From NCBI GenBank assembly GCA_038106185.1, contig JAYODE010000015.1, positions 6,105 through 70,104 on the forward strand: a stretch of DNA of 64,000 bases. Reading direction: 5' to 3'. Both the position numbers and the translations under genes were made by a program. This document shows, in pieces, positions 1 to 8,806 of the stretch (positions within the stretch are counted from its first letter, which is position 1; every line of letters starts with the position of its first letter). Source of the stretch: UBA4582 sp038106185. GTDB taxonomy: Bacteria; Pseudomonadota; Gammaproteobacteria; Pseudomonadales; Azotimanducaceae. The notes below the pieces were generated by a model that had not been told where the DNA came from, made no database searches, and was given only the letters and a program-made list of their open reading frames with translations.

Positions 1-14
1 TTAGGGGTAACGCC

Positions 15-824
15 GTGAGGGTCTCGCGCTTTTTGTTGATGGCTGGGCTGGTCTTTCTGTATTTCCCACTATTAGTGCTTGTCATCTACTCCTTCAATGA
101 GTCCAGACTGGTGACCGTTTGGACAGAGTTTTCGCTGAAGTGGTATCTGGAGCTGCTCGAAGACCGACAATTGATGGATGCTTTTTTTCTGAGCCTGCAG
201 ATTGCGTGCTCGACGGCATTTATGGCGGTGCTGCTGGGCACTGTTGCCGCCTATGTGTTAGTGAAGTTTGGCCGATTTCCGGGTCAAACTCTGTTTAGTA
301 GTATGATCATAGCGCCGCTGGTGATGCCAGAGGTGATCACCGGCTTGTCGTTGTTGTTGCTTTTTGTTGGCTTGGGTCAATTGCTAGGCTGGCCCGCATC
401 CCGCGGCGCCATGACGATCTGGATCGCTCATGTGACTTTCAGTGTGGCTTTTGTCACCATCGTTATTAGCGCTCGCCTCAGAGAAATGGACAGCTCGCTG
501 GAAGAGGCAGCAATGGACCTGGGGGCGACGCCATTGAAGGTATTTTTCGTGATTACCCTGCCATTGATCAGTCCTGCATTGATATCCGGGTGGCTGTTGG
601 CGTTTACCTTGTCTTTGGATGATCTGGTGATCGCCAGTTTCGTCTCGGGTCCTGGCTCGAGCACTTTGCCGATGGTGATTTACTCGAGTGTTCGTCTTGG
701 CGTGAGTCCGAAGATCAATGCGCTGGCGACAATTTTTGTCGCCATGATTTTGGTTGGTACGGTCATCGTCTGGTGGAGTTTGCAGCGCTGGGCAAGGTCC
801 AGCGCTGCTCGAGATCCAAGCTAG
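15..824 (+). CDS. potI: Putrescine/spermidine ABC transporter permease, PotI type
   Basis: Inner-membrane permease subunit of a polyamine importer. The 269-residue protein begins with a transmembrane segment (about residues 7-27) followed by YSFNES, typical of PotI/PotC, and has several further hydrophobic segments. The cytoplasmic EAA loop that contacts the ATPase is clear at about residues 160-190 (EEAAMDLGATPLKVFF...LPLISPAL). Length matches the family (about 270-280 aa). The start is GTG at 15. Genes for the other subunits (PotF/G/H) would lie upstream, outside the window. The neighbouring putrescine catabolic genes (spuC, puuDAB) and agmatinase support putrescine as substrate, though spermidine cannot be excluded. 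The stop codon lies inside a short tandem repeat. Confidence 0.9.
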   Translation: MRVSRFLLMAGLVFLYFPLLVLVIYSFNESRLVTVWTEFSLKWYLELLEDRQLMDAFFLSLQIACSTAFMAVLLGTVAAYVLVKFGRFPGQTLFSSMIIAPLVMPEVITGLSLLLLFVGLGQLLGWPASRGAMTIWIAHVTFSVAFVTIVISARLREMDSSLEEAAMDLGATPLKVFFVITLPLISPALISGWLLAFTLSLDDLVIASFVSGPGSSTLPMVIYSSVRLGVSPKINALATIFVAMILVGTVIVWWSLQRWARSSAARDPS

Positions 825-860
825 CTCAAGCTAGAAGCCTGCTCAAGCCTGCTCAAGCTA
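816..860. repeat. Degenerate short tandem repeat at the potI stop codon
   Basis: About four to five imperfect units of roughly 10 bp, reading CAAGCTAGCT and AGCCTGCTCA variants, run across the potI TAG stop (822-824) and into the spacer toward the convergent TonB receptor gene. The distal part, CTCAAGCTAG followed by CTAGTTGAG, can also fold as a bulged stem just beyond the receptor's stop codon and might act in termination. The family is unknown; it belongs to a set of dissimilar arrays found at gene ends in this window. Confidence 0.5.
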
Positions 861-1057
861 GCGCAATTCTAGTTGAGCATGGTTGAAAAAAAGCGGATGC
901 CGNNNNNNNNNNNNNNNNNNNNNNNNNNNNNNNNNNNNNNNNNNNNNNNNNNNNNNNNNNNNNNNNNNNNNNNNNNNNNNNNNNNNNNNNNNNNNNNNNN
1001 NNCCTGCTCAAGCTAGCGCAATTCTAGTTGAGCATGGTTGAAAAAAAGCGGATGCCG
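848..1057. repeat. 55-bp direct duplication flanking a scaffold gap (assembly artefact)
   Basis: The 55 bases at 848-902 are identical to the 55 bases at 1003-1057, immediately either side of 100 N. This is the signature of two contigs that overlap by one k-mer (k=55) and were scaffolded without merging. The biological sequence is therefore probably continuous, with one copy and no missing bases. The right-hand copy contains the last codons and stop of the TonB receptor gene. Confidence 0.85.
903..1002. other. Scaffold gap of 100 N, probably spurious
   Basis: Exactly 100 N, a placeholder length. Identical 55-bp flanks indicate overlapping contig ends, so no gene content is likely to be hidden here. 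The true distance between the potI stop and the TonB receptor stop is probably about 45 bp rather than about 200 bp. Confidence 0.9.
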
Positions 1058-3399
1058 ACGACGCGCTCTCGCTTGGGTCCAAAGAAATGAGAGGGAATGA
1101 TGCCGCCGTTGTTATTCTCGCCATCAAATGTCTCAGCATTGGTCAGGTTTTCAACATACAGGCCAATCCTCCAGTCTTCGCCAGACTCATAGTTGATGCG
1201 TAGCGAGACGTCCGTGTAGGAGTCTATTTTGGTTTCCGGCAAGTTTTCAAAGCCGCCGCCACGTTCTGATTCCCAGTAGACTTCGAGGCTTGTGGTGATA
1301 GCGCCTCGACTTGCCAACGGGAAGTTACCGTTCAGCACCGCTGCGCCGGTAAACTCTGGCGCCCAGAACAAGCTGCTACCCTCGCAGCTGTTTTCGGTTT
1401 CGCCGCCGCAGACGCTTTGCAGATTGACAGCTTCAGTGTCCAGGCTGGATAAGCCAAGGTACAGATCAAAGTTGTCATTCAGAATGGTTCTGACGGTACC
1501 CTCTAAACCCTGACCATCAACCTGGCCTATATTCTTGACGGCGGCGGCGCCGCCATCAAAGACCAGCACCTGAAGGTCTTTATAGTCATAAAAGAAGGCC
1601 GAGAGGTTCAGTTCAGTTCGGCCTTCAAATAACGTACCCTTGTAGCCTATCTCCCAAGAGTCGACAGTCTCTGGCTCAAAAGCGTTCGGCCGATAGCCTT
1701 CTGCCTGAGTCACATCGGTCGTGCCGCCACCGACTGGGTCTCCTGCCGCATCTTCCAGAGCAAAGCTACCAAAGCCGCCAGACTTGAAGCCTTCCGTGTA
1801 ACTGCCGTAGAACATGGTGTCGTTATTGGGCTCAAACCGCAGAATCGCCCGGCTCTGAGTGTCACTCCAGGTCTTGCTGTCAGAAATGGCGCCATCAGTG
1901 GCAAAGGTATAGGCCCAATAGGCGCCAAGATCACTTTCGGGTGTTGGAACATTGATAGAGAAGTTTTTCTTGTCGCTGCTGTAACGCACGCCAAGACCCA
2001 GGCTCCATTGCTCAGTGAAGGCGTAATTCACGTCAACGTAGGCGCCCCAGCCAGAATAGTCACCGATGATTCTGCCTGTTTCCGTCAGGTTGCCATCAGC
2101 GCTGGGAGAAAAATCTGAGCCATAGTAGGCGTACAAGTCAGCACAGCCGGTGAAGGTCATGCCAGAGTTGTAGTAAGCACCATAATACTGACAGAAATAG
2201 TCTTCGGCGCCGGCAAACTTGAACAAAGTATCGATGTTCTCTTTGTAATAGGACGCACCGGCATACCAGGACAAGGCGCTGTCACCAGTTGACGCCAGAC
2301 GAATCTCCTGCTGAAAATAGTCGCCCTTCTGGTCTTGGCCATAATTATTGATGTTCAGCGGCGTCCCATCATAGTCCTCGGTGTAATAGTACTCATGGTC
2401 CTTATAACCGGTGTTCGATGTGATGGTAGCAAAGCCGAGATCGTAGTCGAGCTGCAGCCCCAAGGTAAGAATCTTAGCGTCATCTCTATCGCCGCTGGAG
2501 CGGTCAAGGTCTGCATCTTGGGGACCGCCGCGCAAGTTCACGTCGCCCAAGGCGGCCTCAAAGGTCTCCCAGATTACGCCGCTCTCGATCGCGCGATACA
2601 CAGAGCCGGATTGCTCTCTGTCTTCATATTCGGCAGTACCGCGAGCAGTGAGGTTTTCACCAATAAAGGTGCCCGACAAGCGCAGAGCGGATTTGTCATG
2701 GGCGATCAGTTCGCTGCCGTCAAACAGGTTGTCGACAAATCCGTCTTCCTCTGAATGATAGCCAGCAACTCGCAGCGCGAAGCTGTCGTTAACGGGTATG
2801 TTGAGTGCACCTTCGGCTCTGAGCCGGTTGCCTTGACCCGCATCCAGGTCAATATAGCCATCGACGGCGTCAGCAATCTTGGCTTTCGCAGTGTAGACGC
2901 TAAAGGCGCCGCCGATGGAATTTCGGCCGAACAGGAAGCCCTGCGGGCCTCGAAGTATCTCGGCGCGTTCCATGTCATAGAGACTGGTTACCGCAGACCC
3001 ATTGCGACCTTCATACAGATCGTTTTTGAAAAACGCAGCAGACGGATCTCCGCCAACCCCGAAATCTTGAGTTCGAACGCCTCGAACACTGATGGCATCT
3101 ATGAAGCTGTCCTGGCTGTTGCCGGAAACACCGGGCGTGAAGGAGACGAGATCCTTGACGTCGTTTAGATTAACTTCTCTCACAAAGTCGCCAGACAGGG
3201 CGGTGATAGCCAGCGGTACATCCTGCACCGACTCGGAGCGTTTGGTCGCGGTGACAACCACCTCCTCAAGCACACGATTCTCGGCGCTGGCATGGGCAGA
3301 CAAGCCTGCCGTCATAACCAGAGCGATACCATGGGCCAGTGGTGAGAGTTTGAATGGAAAAGCGGTTGGTCGCTGACTTTGGATCGAAGGTCGTTTCAC
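1024..3399 (-). CDS. TonB-dependent outer-membrane receptor
   Basis: A 791-residue outer-membrane active transporter. It has a long N-terminal export signal (about residues 1-39, ending AHASA), then the TonB box/plug start EEVVVTATKRSESVQDVPLA and plug motifs such as the VRGVR region and RGPQGFLFGRNSIGGA (about residues 150-170). The rest is a beta-barrel rich in alternating aromatic residues with a final strand near VVGIRFF. The chain ends STMLN rather than in the usual terminal aromatic residue. The substrate cannot be read from sequence. Barrel and plug resemble the large IroN/CirA-like marine group rather than BtuB or a SusC. It lies convergent to potI and next to putrescine genes, so uptake of a polyamine-containing compound is possible but unproven. 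Confidence 0.9.
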   Translation of the reverse strand: MKRPSIQSQRPTAFPFKLSPLAHGIALVMTAGLSAHASAENRVLEEVVVTATKRSESVQDVPLAITALSGDFVREVNLNDVKDLVSFTPGVSGNSQDSFIDAISVRGVRTQDFGVGGDPSAAFFKNDLYEGRNGSAVTSLYDMERAEILRGPQGFLFGRNSIGGAFSVYTAKAKIADAVDGYIDLDAGQGNRLRAEGALNIPVNDSFALRVAGYHSEEDGFVDNLFDGSELIAHDKSALRLSGTFIGENLTARGTAEYEDREQSGSVYRAIESGVIWETFEAALGDVNLRGGPQDADLDRSSGDRDDAKILTLGLQLDYDLGFATITSNTGYKDHEYYYTEDYDGTPLNINNYGQDQKGDYFQQEIRLASTGDSALSWYAGASYYKENIDTLFKFAGAEDYFCQYYGAYYNSGMTFTGCADLYAYYGSDFSPSADGNLTETGRIIGDYSGWGAYVDVNYAFTEQWSLGLGVRYSSDKKNFSINVPTPESDLGAYWAYTFATDGAISDSKTWSDTQSRAILRFEPNNDTMFYGSYTEGFKSGGFGSFALEDAAGDPVGGGTTDVTQAEGYRPNAFEPETVDSWEIGYKGTLFEGRTELNLSAFFYDYKDLQVLVFDGGAAAVKNIGQVDGQGLEGTVRTILNDNFDLYLGLSSLDTEAVNLQSVCGGETENSCEGSSLFWAPEFTGAAVLNGNFPLASRGAITTSLEVYWESERGGGFENLPETKIDSYTDVSLRINYESGEDWRIGLYVENLTNAETFDGENNNGGIIPSHFFGPKRERVVGIRFFSTMLN

Positions 3400-3433
3400 G
3401 ATGACTCCAGATTGTTCTTATTCAGATAGTTAA

Positions 3434-3468
3434 ATTATACGATTTGGCCACTCAGGTATACCTCTGAG
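3434..3468 (-). promoter_or_regulatory. Putative promoter -10 and overlapping palindrome upstream of the TonB receptor gene
   Basis: On the minus strand a perfect TATAAT lies at 3434-3439, about 35 bp before the receptor ATG. No good -35 box is seen. Where the -35 would be (3451-3468) there is a near-palindrome, CTCAGGTATACCTCTGAG, with a perfect GGTATACC core. This is a plausible repressor operator, but no Fur-box match was recognised. The assignment rests on position and symmetry only. Confidence 0.35.
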
Positions 3469-3493
3469 GGAGAATTTGTTTGGCGTTTACACC

Positions 3494-5089
3494 TTAGGAT
3501 TGTGTGGGCTCATCGGCCGGCTTCGGGTGCGCGCTGAGTATGGCAGACATGGGTTCGAGTTGATGGGCATAGCGACGCCAACGTCCCACCGAGCGGCTGT
3601 GAGCTGGCTCTCTCACTTGCACCGCGCTGGCTGTCGAAACAGCACTGGGTTGCTCATGAAAGGTCAAGCAGGCCGGTTCCCATTCGAGCCCAAGGAAACT
3701 GATCAGGCGGCGAGCATTGGGCTCCAGGTTTTGCACCGTCTCTTCGTAGGAAACATCAAGGAATCGATGGCCAAAGCGCTCACGCCAGGTAGCCATAAGC
3801 TGGCGGTAGCGGACATGATGACGAGCCATCTCCTGCTGGTCGTAAGAATGCAGGTAAGCATCGGCGAACAGCTGTTTATAGCTGGCGAAGCAAGCATCCA
3901 TTGGGTCCCGTTGAAGGTGGACAATTTTAGCGTTTGGTAGAGCTGCAAGAATCAGAGGAATCATCAGGTAATTCTGTGGCAACTTGTCAACGAAATAGGC
4001 GGAGTCGCCCCGTTGTTTGCGTGTGGTGTCCATATAGAGCTCGCCCAGTTGCGCTGGATTGAGTGCTGCGGCGCTGGCGAAGAATGCGCTGGAGAAGCGT
4101 TTTGGATCTCGATAGTCACTGAGTCGACGAACCGCCAGGCTCAGTTGCTGCAACTCTCCGGCTGATTTTACCTGCGAGTGACTGCTGATAATGCGCTCGA
4201 TCAGGGTAGTGCCGGTGCGAGGTTGACCAACTACGAAGATAGCGCCATTGGCTTCGCAACCTTTACCAACTCGTGCCAGCCAATCCGTCGTGAAGGTTGC
4301 CTGCAGGTCAGCAAACATCTGTACTTCTGCGGCTTCATCAAATTCGACGGTGCTGCGGCGCTGCTGTGCCCCCAGTTCAAAGGCATCAAAGGCATCCTTC
4401 CATTCTTCCAGATCCTCCAGTTCCTTACCGATGGCATAGGCGTAGAACGCCTTGGCACGGGCCGACAAACTGTGTTGTGCGAGGAACTGTCGCATGCTTG
4501 TAATATGGGCATGGTCCCGCGCCCGTCGGGTGTTGGATAGCACCCAGTGCGCCTGCGGGCTATTGGGCTGAATGAGTAGTAACCGCTCAATCAGTTGGAT
4601 AGCTTCTGCGGTGTTGCCACGGTAAACCAGGTTGTTCGCCAGGTTTAACAGAAAGGCCGGGTGCTCGGGTCGCTGTCTGACTGCGGCGCTAAAACTGCGG
4701 CCTGCCGCATCAAACTCACCGATCAAAGAATACACAGTGCCTATCAGGTCGTGGACCATGGGGTCATCACTTGCCGTCTTGACGGCCTCGGTCAGCGCAG
4801 CATCGGCACGCACGACCTGACCTTCATTCATAAACAAGCGCGCGAGTTGGGCCCAGGCTGCGCTGTGCCCAGGATCGAGAGTTGTGACAGACCCAAAGGC
4901 CTGAAAGGCGGTCTGGCGATCCTGTGCCTGCAAGGCCGTGAGACCCACCAAAAAGTGGGCTTGGGGTAAATCCCGCTTGATCGCCAGCGCTTGTCTGCAA
5001 CACTCGGAAGCGGTGTTGATATCACCCTGCGTGAGCGCGTTAAACCCAGTTCGCAGTAGCGTCCTTAATTTTTGCTCTCCGACTGACAT
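3494..5089 (-). CDS. TPR-repeat sulfotransferase family protein
   Basis: Two-part protein. The N-terminal half (about residues 1-230) is built of tetratricopeptide-type helical repeats (for example DPGHSAAWAQLARLFMNEGQ). The C-terminal half is a PAPS-dependent sulfotransferase domain with the 5'-phosphosulfate loop GQPRTGTTLIER and the 3'-phosphate motif LQRDPMDACFASYKQ. It would transfer sulfate from PAPS to an unknown acceptor, probably in the cytoplasm as no signal peptide is seen. ATG at 5089 is preferred (531 aa, MSVGEQ); a TTG at 5125 would add 12 residues. The family is common in marine Gammaproteobacteria without a known substrate. Whether it works with the flanking polyamine genes or the TonB receptor is unknown. 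Confidence 0.85.
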   Translation of the reverse strand: MSVGEQKLRTLLRTGFNALTQGDINTASECCRQALAIKRDLPQAHFLVGLTALQAQDRQTAFQAFGSVTTLDPGHSAAWAQLARLFMNEGQVVRADAALTEAVKTASDDPMVHDLIGTVYSLIGEFDAAGRSFSAAVRQRPEHPAFLLNLANNLVYRGNTAEAIQLIERLLLIQPNSPQAHWVLSNTRRARDHAHITSMRQFLAQHSLSARAKAFYAYAIGKELEDLEEWKDAFDAFELGAQQRRSTVEFDEAAEVQMFADLQATFTTDWLARVGKGCEANGAIFVVGQPRTGTTLIERIISSHSQVKSAGELQQLSLAVRRLSDYRDPKRFSSAFFASAAALNPAQLGELYMDTTRKQRGDSAYFVDKLPQNYLMIPLILAALPNAKIVHLQRDPMDACFASYKQLFADAYLHSYDQQEMARHHVRYRQLMATWRERFGHRFLDVSYEETVQNLEPNARRLISFLGLEWEPACLTFHEQPSAVSTASAVQVREPAHSRSVGRWRRYAHQLEPMSAILSAHPKPADEPTQS

Positions 5090-5171
5090 GGCGATCAATA
5101 CTCTTGGTGAAAAAGCCCATTTCAAGGCATAATGTCATGTTTGAAAAGCCCAAACAACGAGTCGACTAGGG

Positions 5172-5230
5172 CTAAGACAAGAACTAGGACTAGAACTAGA
5201 ACTAGAACTAGAACTAGGACAAGGACAAGG
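5172..5230. repeat. Hexanucleotide tandem array upstream of spuC
   Basis: About ten 6-bp units of consensus CTAGAA (variants CTAGGA, CAAGGA, CTAAGA) fill the spacer up to 11 bp before the spuC ATG. The four central units are identical. The array contains the polypurine AAGG that may serve as the spuC ribosome-binding site. Copy-number change by slippage would alter promoter or leader spacing. Confidence 0.85.
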
Positions 5231-5240
5231 TAACTCGGCT

Positions 5241-6614
5241 ATGGCAAGAAACCTCTCCAGCGCAGCACTCAAGGAAATGGATCGCAAGACTTTGTTGCAT
5301 CCTTTTACTGACTATCAGCAGTATGCCAAAACCGGTGGGCGAGTGGTGACCCGCGCAGAGCACATCTATATCACCGATTCTGATAACAAACAGTTACTTG
5401 ACGGTATGTCGGGACTCTGGTGCTGTAGTTTGGGTTACAGCCAGCCATCGATCAACTTAGCGATTAAAGAGCAGCTGGAACGCTTGCCCTATTACAACAG
5501 TTTCTTTAATTGCAGCAATGATGCAGCGGTCAGCATGGCAAATGCGTTAGTAGAGATTCTGCCGGCGCATCTGAATCATATCTTTTTCACCAATTCTGGC
5601 AGTGAAGCCAATGACACTAACATCCGCCTGGTGCATCGCTATTTCGATGCCTTGGGTAAGCCGGGTAAGAAAAACATTATCGGCCGGCACAATGGCTATC
5701 ATGGCAGCACGATCGCCGCTGCCAGCCTGGGTGGCATGGGTTACATGCATGAACAGTTTATCGGTTTGACCTATACCCATCATATCCAGCAACCCTACTG
5801 GTATGAAGAATGCCGAGATTTGGATGCTGAGGCGTTTGGTCTCGTTGCCGCCAATGCATTGGCGGCAAAGATCGACGAGTTGGGCGCTGATACGGTAGCG
5901 GCCTTTATCGCCGAGCCGATTCAAGGTGCCGGTGGTGTGATTGTGCCACCCGCCAGTTATTGGCCGGCGGTGGCAAAAATTTGTCGTGACCGTGATGTTC
6001 TGCTGATAAGCGATGAGGTGATCTGTGGTTTTGGTCGTACGGGTCAGTGGTTTGGTTGCCAGACCTATGATTTCGAACCGGACCTTCTGACCTTCGCTAA
6101 GGGCGTCACCAATGGCTATCAACCTCTGGGCGGGGTTGCCGTGTCTGACAAGGTGATGGATGTGTTGCAGTCACAGAGTGTCGAATTTGCCCATGGATTC
6201 ACCTATTCCGGTCACCCGGTTGCCTGTGCTGCGGGCCTGGCAACTTTGGAAATTTATAAGCAGACCGATATCGTTGGGTATGTGGCGCAGGATCTGGCGC
6301 GCTATTTCAACACTCGATGGCGACAGTTGGCTGATCACCCGATTGTAGGAGAGGCTCGCACTCAGGGCATGCTGGGTGCGCTTGAACTGGTTCGAGACAA
6401 GTCCTCTCGCGCGCGGCTCGCGCCTGAATCAAAAGCCTCAATCTACTGCCGAGACAGGGCAATTCATCATGGTTTGATGGTTCGCGCCGTCAAAGACGCG
6501 ATGATCAGCGCACCGCCCTATGTCTGTAGCAAGGCAGAAATCGATCTGCTGATTGATCGACTGGTAAAGGCCTTGGATGATACCGCTCGTCATTATGGTA
6601 TCAATGAATCATGA
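5241..6614 (+). CDS. spuC: Putrescine--pyruvate aminotransferase-like class III aminotransferase
   Basis: PLP-dependent class III aminotransferase of 457 residues, the usual SpuC/omega-transaminase length. Visible motifs: the phosphate-binding TNSGSEAND (about 117-125), NGYHGST, the ring-stacking Asp in ISDEV (D258) and the Schiff-base lysine K287 in FAKGVTNGYQPLGG. It is expected to move an amino group from putrescine (or spermidine/cadaverine) to pyruvate, giving 4-aminobutyraldehyde and alanine. It is first in a plus-strand run and overlaps puuD by 4 nt (ATGA), which indicates co-translation. Substrate is inferred from the neighbours; related enzymes act on other amines, including beta-alanine. 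Confidence 0.85.
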   Translation: MARNLSSAALKEMDRKTLLHPFTDYQQYAKTGGRVVTRAEHIYITDSDNKQLLDGMSGLWCCSLGYSQPSINLAIKEQLERLPYYNSFFNCSNDAAVSMANALVEILPAHLNHIFFTNSGSEANDTNIRLVHRYFDALGKPGKKNIIGRHNGYHGSTIAAASLGGMGYMHEQFIGLTYTHHIQQPYWYEECRDLDAEAFGLVAANALAAKIDELGADTVAAFIAEPIQGAGGVIVPPASYWPAVAKICRDRDVLLISDEVICGFGRTGQWFGCQTYDFEPDLLTFAKGVTNGYQPLGGVAVSDKVMDVLQSQSVEFAHGFTYSGHPVACAAGLATLEIYKQTDIVGYVAQDLARYFNTRWRQLADHPIVGEARTQGMLGALELVRDKSSRARLAPESKASIYCRDRAIHHGLMVRAVKDAMISAPPYVCSKAEIDLLIDRLVKALDDTARHYGINES

Positions 6615-7390
6615 GACCACTCGTTCTGGTGCCTTGCGATGTGAAACCCGTCGAAGGGCATCCCTTTCATTGTGTCGGTGAAAAATACATTAACGCTGTC
6701 AGCCATGGCGCCGGCGTCCAAGCCCTGCTGGTGCCTGCGATTGGTGCAGGACAAGATCTGCAGTCTATGGAACAACAAACCGATATAGACGGTTTATTGG
6801 ACCTGGCACAGGGTTTGTTTCTGACCGGTAGCGTCAGTAACGTTGAGCCGCAGCGGTATGGCAACACCAGTGCGCCACTGGATATCAAACAGGACAGGCA
6901 ACGAGACTCGACCGTTTTTCCCCTGCTGGAAAGAGCACTGGCGCGACGAATGCCGATTTTGGCTGTTTGCCGGGGTATCCAGGAACTGAATGTTGCCGTT
7001 GGGGGTACCCTTTACCATGCGGTGCATGAGCAACCTGGATACGCCGATCATCGAGAGCAAGACGGTGTAAGTCGCGACCAGATGTATGCGCCAGTGCATG
7101 ATGTGGATGTGATTGCCGGTGGTTTGCTTGAAAAAATAGTTGCCTGCCAATGCTTCGCTGTAAACTCACTTCATGGCCAGGCGATAGCGCAGTTGGGTCC
7201 GGGATTGCGAGCCGAGGCAGTATCTAAAGACGGTGTGATCGAGGCCGTGTCAATAGAGGGTCAGTTCGCGCTGGGCGTACAATGGCATCCGGAGTGGGCC
7301 TTTGCGGAAAATCCCCAGTCGCGAGCCATCTTTGCTGCCTTTGGTGACGCGGTTCGAGCCTACTCTTTGAACCAGCCGGCGAAAACTTGA
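6611..7390 (+). CDS. puuD: Gamma-glutamyl-GABA hydrolase (class I glutamine amidotransferase-like)
   Basis: Cytoplasmic peptidase C26 family hydrolase, 259 aa, which cleaves gamma-glutamyl-GABA to glutamate and GABA at the end of the glutamylated putrescine route. The nucleophile is C120 in AVCRGIQELNVAVGG, and the catalytic His/Glu are H226/E228 in GVQWHPEWAF. A conserved NSLHGQAI segment lies near residue 185. It overlaps spuC by 4 nt and is followed 87 bp later by puuA. The PuuC-type aldehyde dehydrogenase of the E. coli pathway is not in this window. Confidence 0.87.
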   Translation: MRPLVLVPCDVKPVEGHPFHCVGEKYINAVSHGAGVQALLVPAIGAGQDLQSMEQQTDIDGLLDLAQGLFLTGSVSNVEPQRYGNTSAPLDIKQDRQRDSTVFPLLERALARRMPILAVCRGIQELNVAVGGTLYHAVHEQPGYADHREQDGVSRDQMYAPVHDVDVIAGGLLEKIVACQCFAVNSLHGQAIAQLGPGLRAEAVSKDGVIEAVSIEGQFALGVQWHPEWAFAENPQSRAIFAAFGDAVRAYSLNQPAKT

Positions 7391-7477
7391 GTGACCCAAT
7401 GTTCAAACTGCACGGATCATCGGTCCGGCAAACCAACCTCAATAAAAACCTCTTAAACTTAATCAGGAACTTTTTGT

Positions 7478-8803
7478 ATGTCAGCGCTACCGGATCCCAT
7501 ATCAGCCCATGTTGAGTTGCTCTTCTCTGATATGAATGGTGTCCCTCGAGGCAAGGTGATTGACGGATCTAGCTTGAAACCCGGTTATCGACCTCACATG
7601 GGATTTTCTCTGTTATTCCAGACTATTAATGGCGAGTACGCAGACATACTCGATCGGCTTAATCCAAAAGACGAAGACATGCAGCTGGAGCCTGATTGGT
7701 CCACATACAGGGCGACGCCCTGGAAGGAAGATGATCATAGCCAGGTGATTTGTCGCTCTCTGAACAAGAACGGCCAACCCACGACCGTCGACTCGAGAAA
7801 TGTTCTACTAGAAATTCTCGGTCAATATGCGCTAGCTGGTTGGTTTCCTATCGTTGCCCCAGAGGTCGAGTTCTATCTCGTACAGCCCGTCCAGGATCCA
7901 AGAAATGCTCTGGTGCCAGCCACGGGTCAGAATGGTCGGCTGGAATCCGGTGGTGAATCATTCAGTATCGATGCCCTGGATAAGTTTGAGGACTTTTTTG
8001 CGACCCTGCGCCAAACCTGCGCGAAGGCGAATATTCAGTTGGAAGGCTTGATTCATGAAATGGGGCCGGGGCAGATAGAGCTGAATGTTGGTCACGGCGA
8101 TGCTTTGGATAAGGCGGATCAACTCTTTTTGCTGAAACGGGCCGTTAAAGCCTGCGCGTTGAAATGCAACATGACGGCGACCTTTATGGCCAAGCCCATA
8201 GAGGCAGCCGCCGGTAGTGGATTGCACATACACACCAGCATGAATGATGCCGACGGTAACAATGTTTTCGCTCTACAGGATGGTCAAGCGACAGCCATGC
8301 TCAGGTATTACATCGGCGGCTTGCAGCACTATTTACCGCGCGCGTTTGCATTATTTTCGCCCTCCATCAACAGCTATAAGCGTTTCGTGCCTGACCTGTC
8401 TGCGCCCGTGAATCTGGAGTGGGGTTATGACAATCGCACTACCGGTTTTCGAATTCCCTATGACACAGACGAAAATGGTCGGGTCGAAAACCGAATAGCT
8501 GGTGCTGATGCCAATCCTTACTTATTTACAGCGGCGACGCTGGCTTGTGGGCTGTTGGGAATTCGCGAGAAACTTGAGCCCAGAGCGCCGGTTGAAGGTA
8601 ATGCCTATTATCTGAAGTTGCCGGCTGCATTCCCGAGAGACTTGGGCGCGGCCTTGGTCGAGTTGCAAAACTGTCAGCCGATCATCGATCTGATCGGCAA
8701 AGACTTCATTGATTCTTTTGTCTCCATCAAGCAGATGGAAATCGACCATTTTCAGGCTGAGATATCTCTGTGGGAGCAGCGTTACCTGTGTGAGTTGTTG
8801 TAA
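7478..8803 (+). CDS. puuA: Gamma-glutamylputrescine synthetase (glutamine synthetase family)
   Basis: ATP-dependent ligase joining glutamate to putrescine, 441 aa. It belongs to the glutamine synthetase fold: a beta-grasp N-terminus (VELLFSDMNGVPRGKV), the catalytic barrel with the metal-binding EVEFYL and IHEMGPGQIELN segments, GSGLHIHTS near residue 245 and the NRTTGFRIP substrate/ATP region. It lacks the NLYDLP-type adenylylation loop of true GlnA, and a separate glnA is present at 39.4-40.8 kb. Other GS-like enzymes act on different amines, but location between puuD and puuB makes PuuA the best reading. The next gene starts 3 bp after the stop. Confidence 0.87.
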   Translation: MSALPDPISAHVELLFSDMNGVPRGKVIDGSSLKPGYRPHMGFSLLFQTINGEYADILDRLNPKDEDMQLEPDWSTYRATPWKEDDHSQVICRSLNKNGQPTTVDSRNVLLEILGQYALAGWFPIVAPEVEFYLVQPVQDPRNALVPATGQNGRLESGGESFSIDALDKFEDFFATLRQTCAKANIQLEGLIHEMGPGQIELNVGHGDALDKADQLFLLKRAVKACALKCNMTATFMAKPIEAAAGSGLHIHTSMNDADGNNVFALQDGQATAMLRYYIGGLQHYLPRAFALFSPSINSYKRFVPDLSAPVNLEWGYDNRTTGFRIPYDTDENGRVENRIAGADANPYLFTAATLACGLLGIREKLEPRAPVEGNAYYLKLPAAFPRDLGAALVELQNCQPIIDLIGKDFIDSFVSIKQMEIDHFQAEISLWEQRYLCELL

Positions 8804-8806
8804 CCC

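Noticed and set aside
2335..3168. Plus-strand frames of 137-139 codons inside the TonB receptor gene
   Set aside because: Antisense shadows of the receptor coding sequence without recognisable domains.
5547..6122. 191-codon minus-strand frame inside spuC
   Set aside because: Antisense to the PLP-binding core of a well-supported aminotransferase; no family character.
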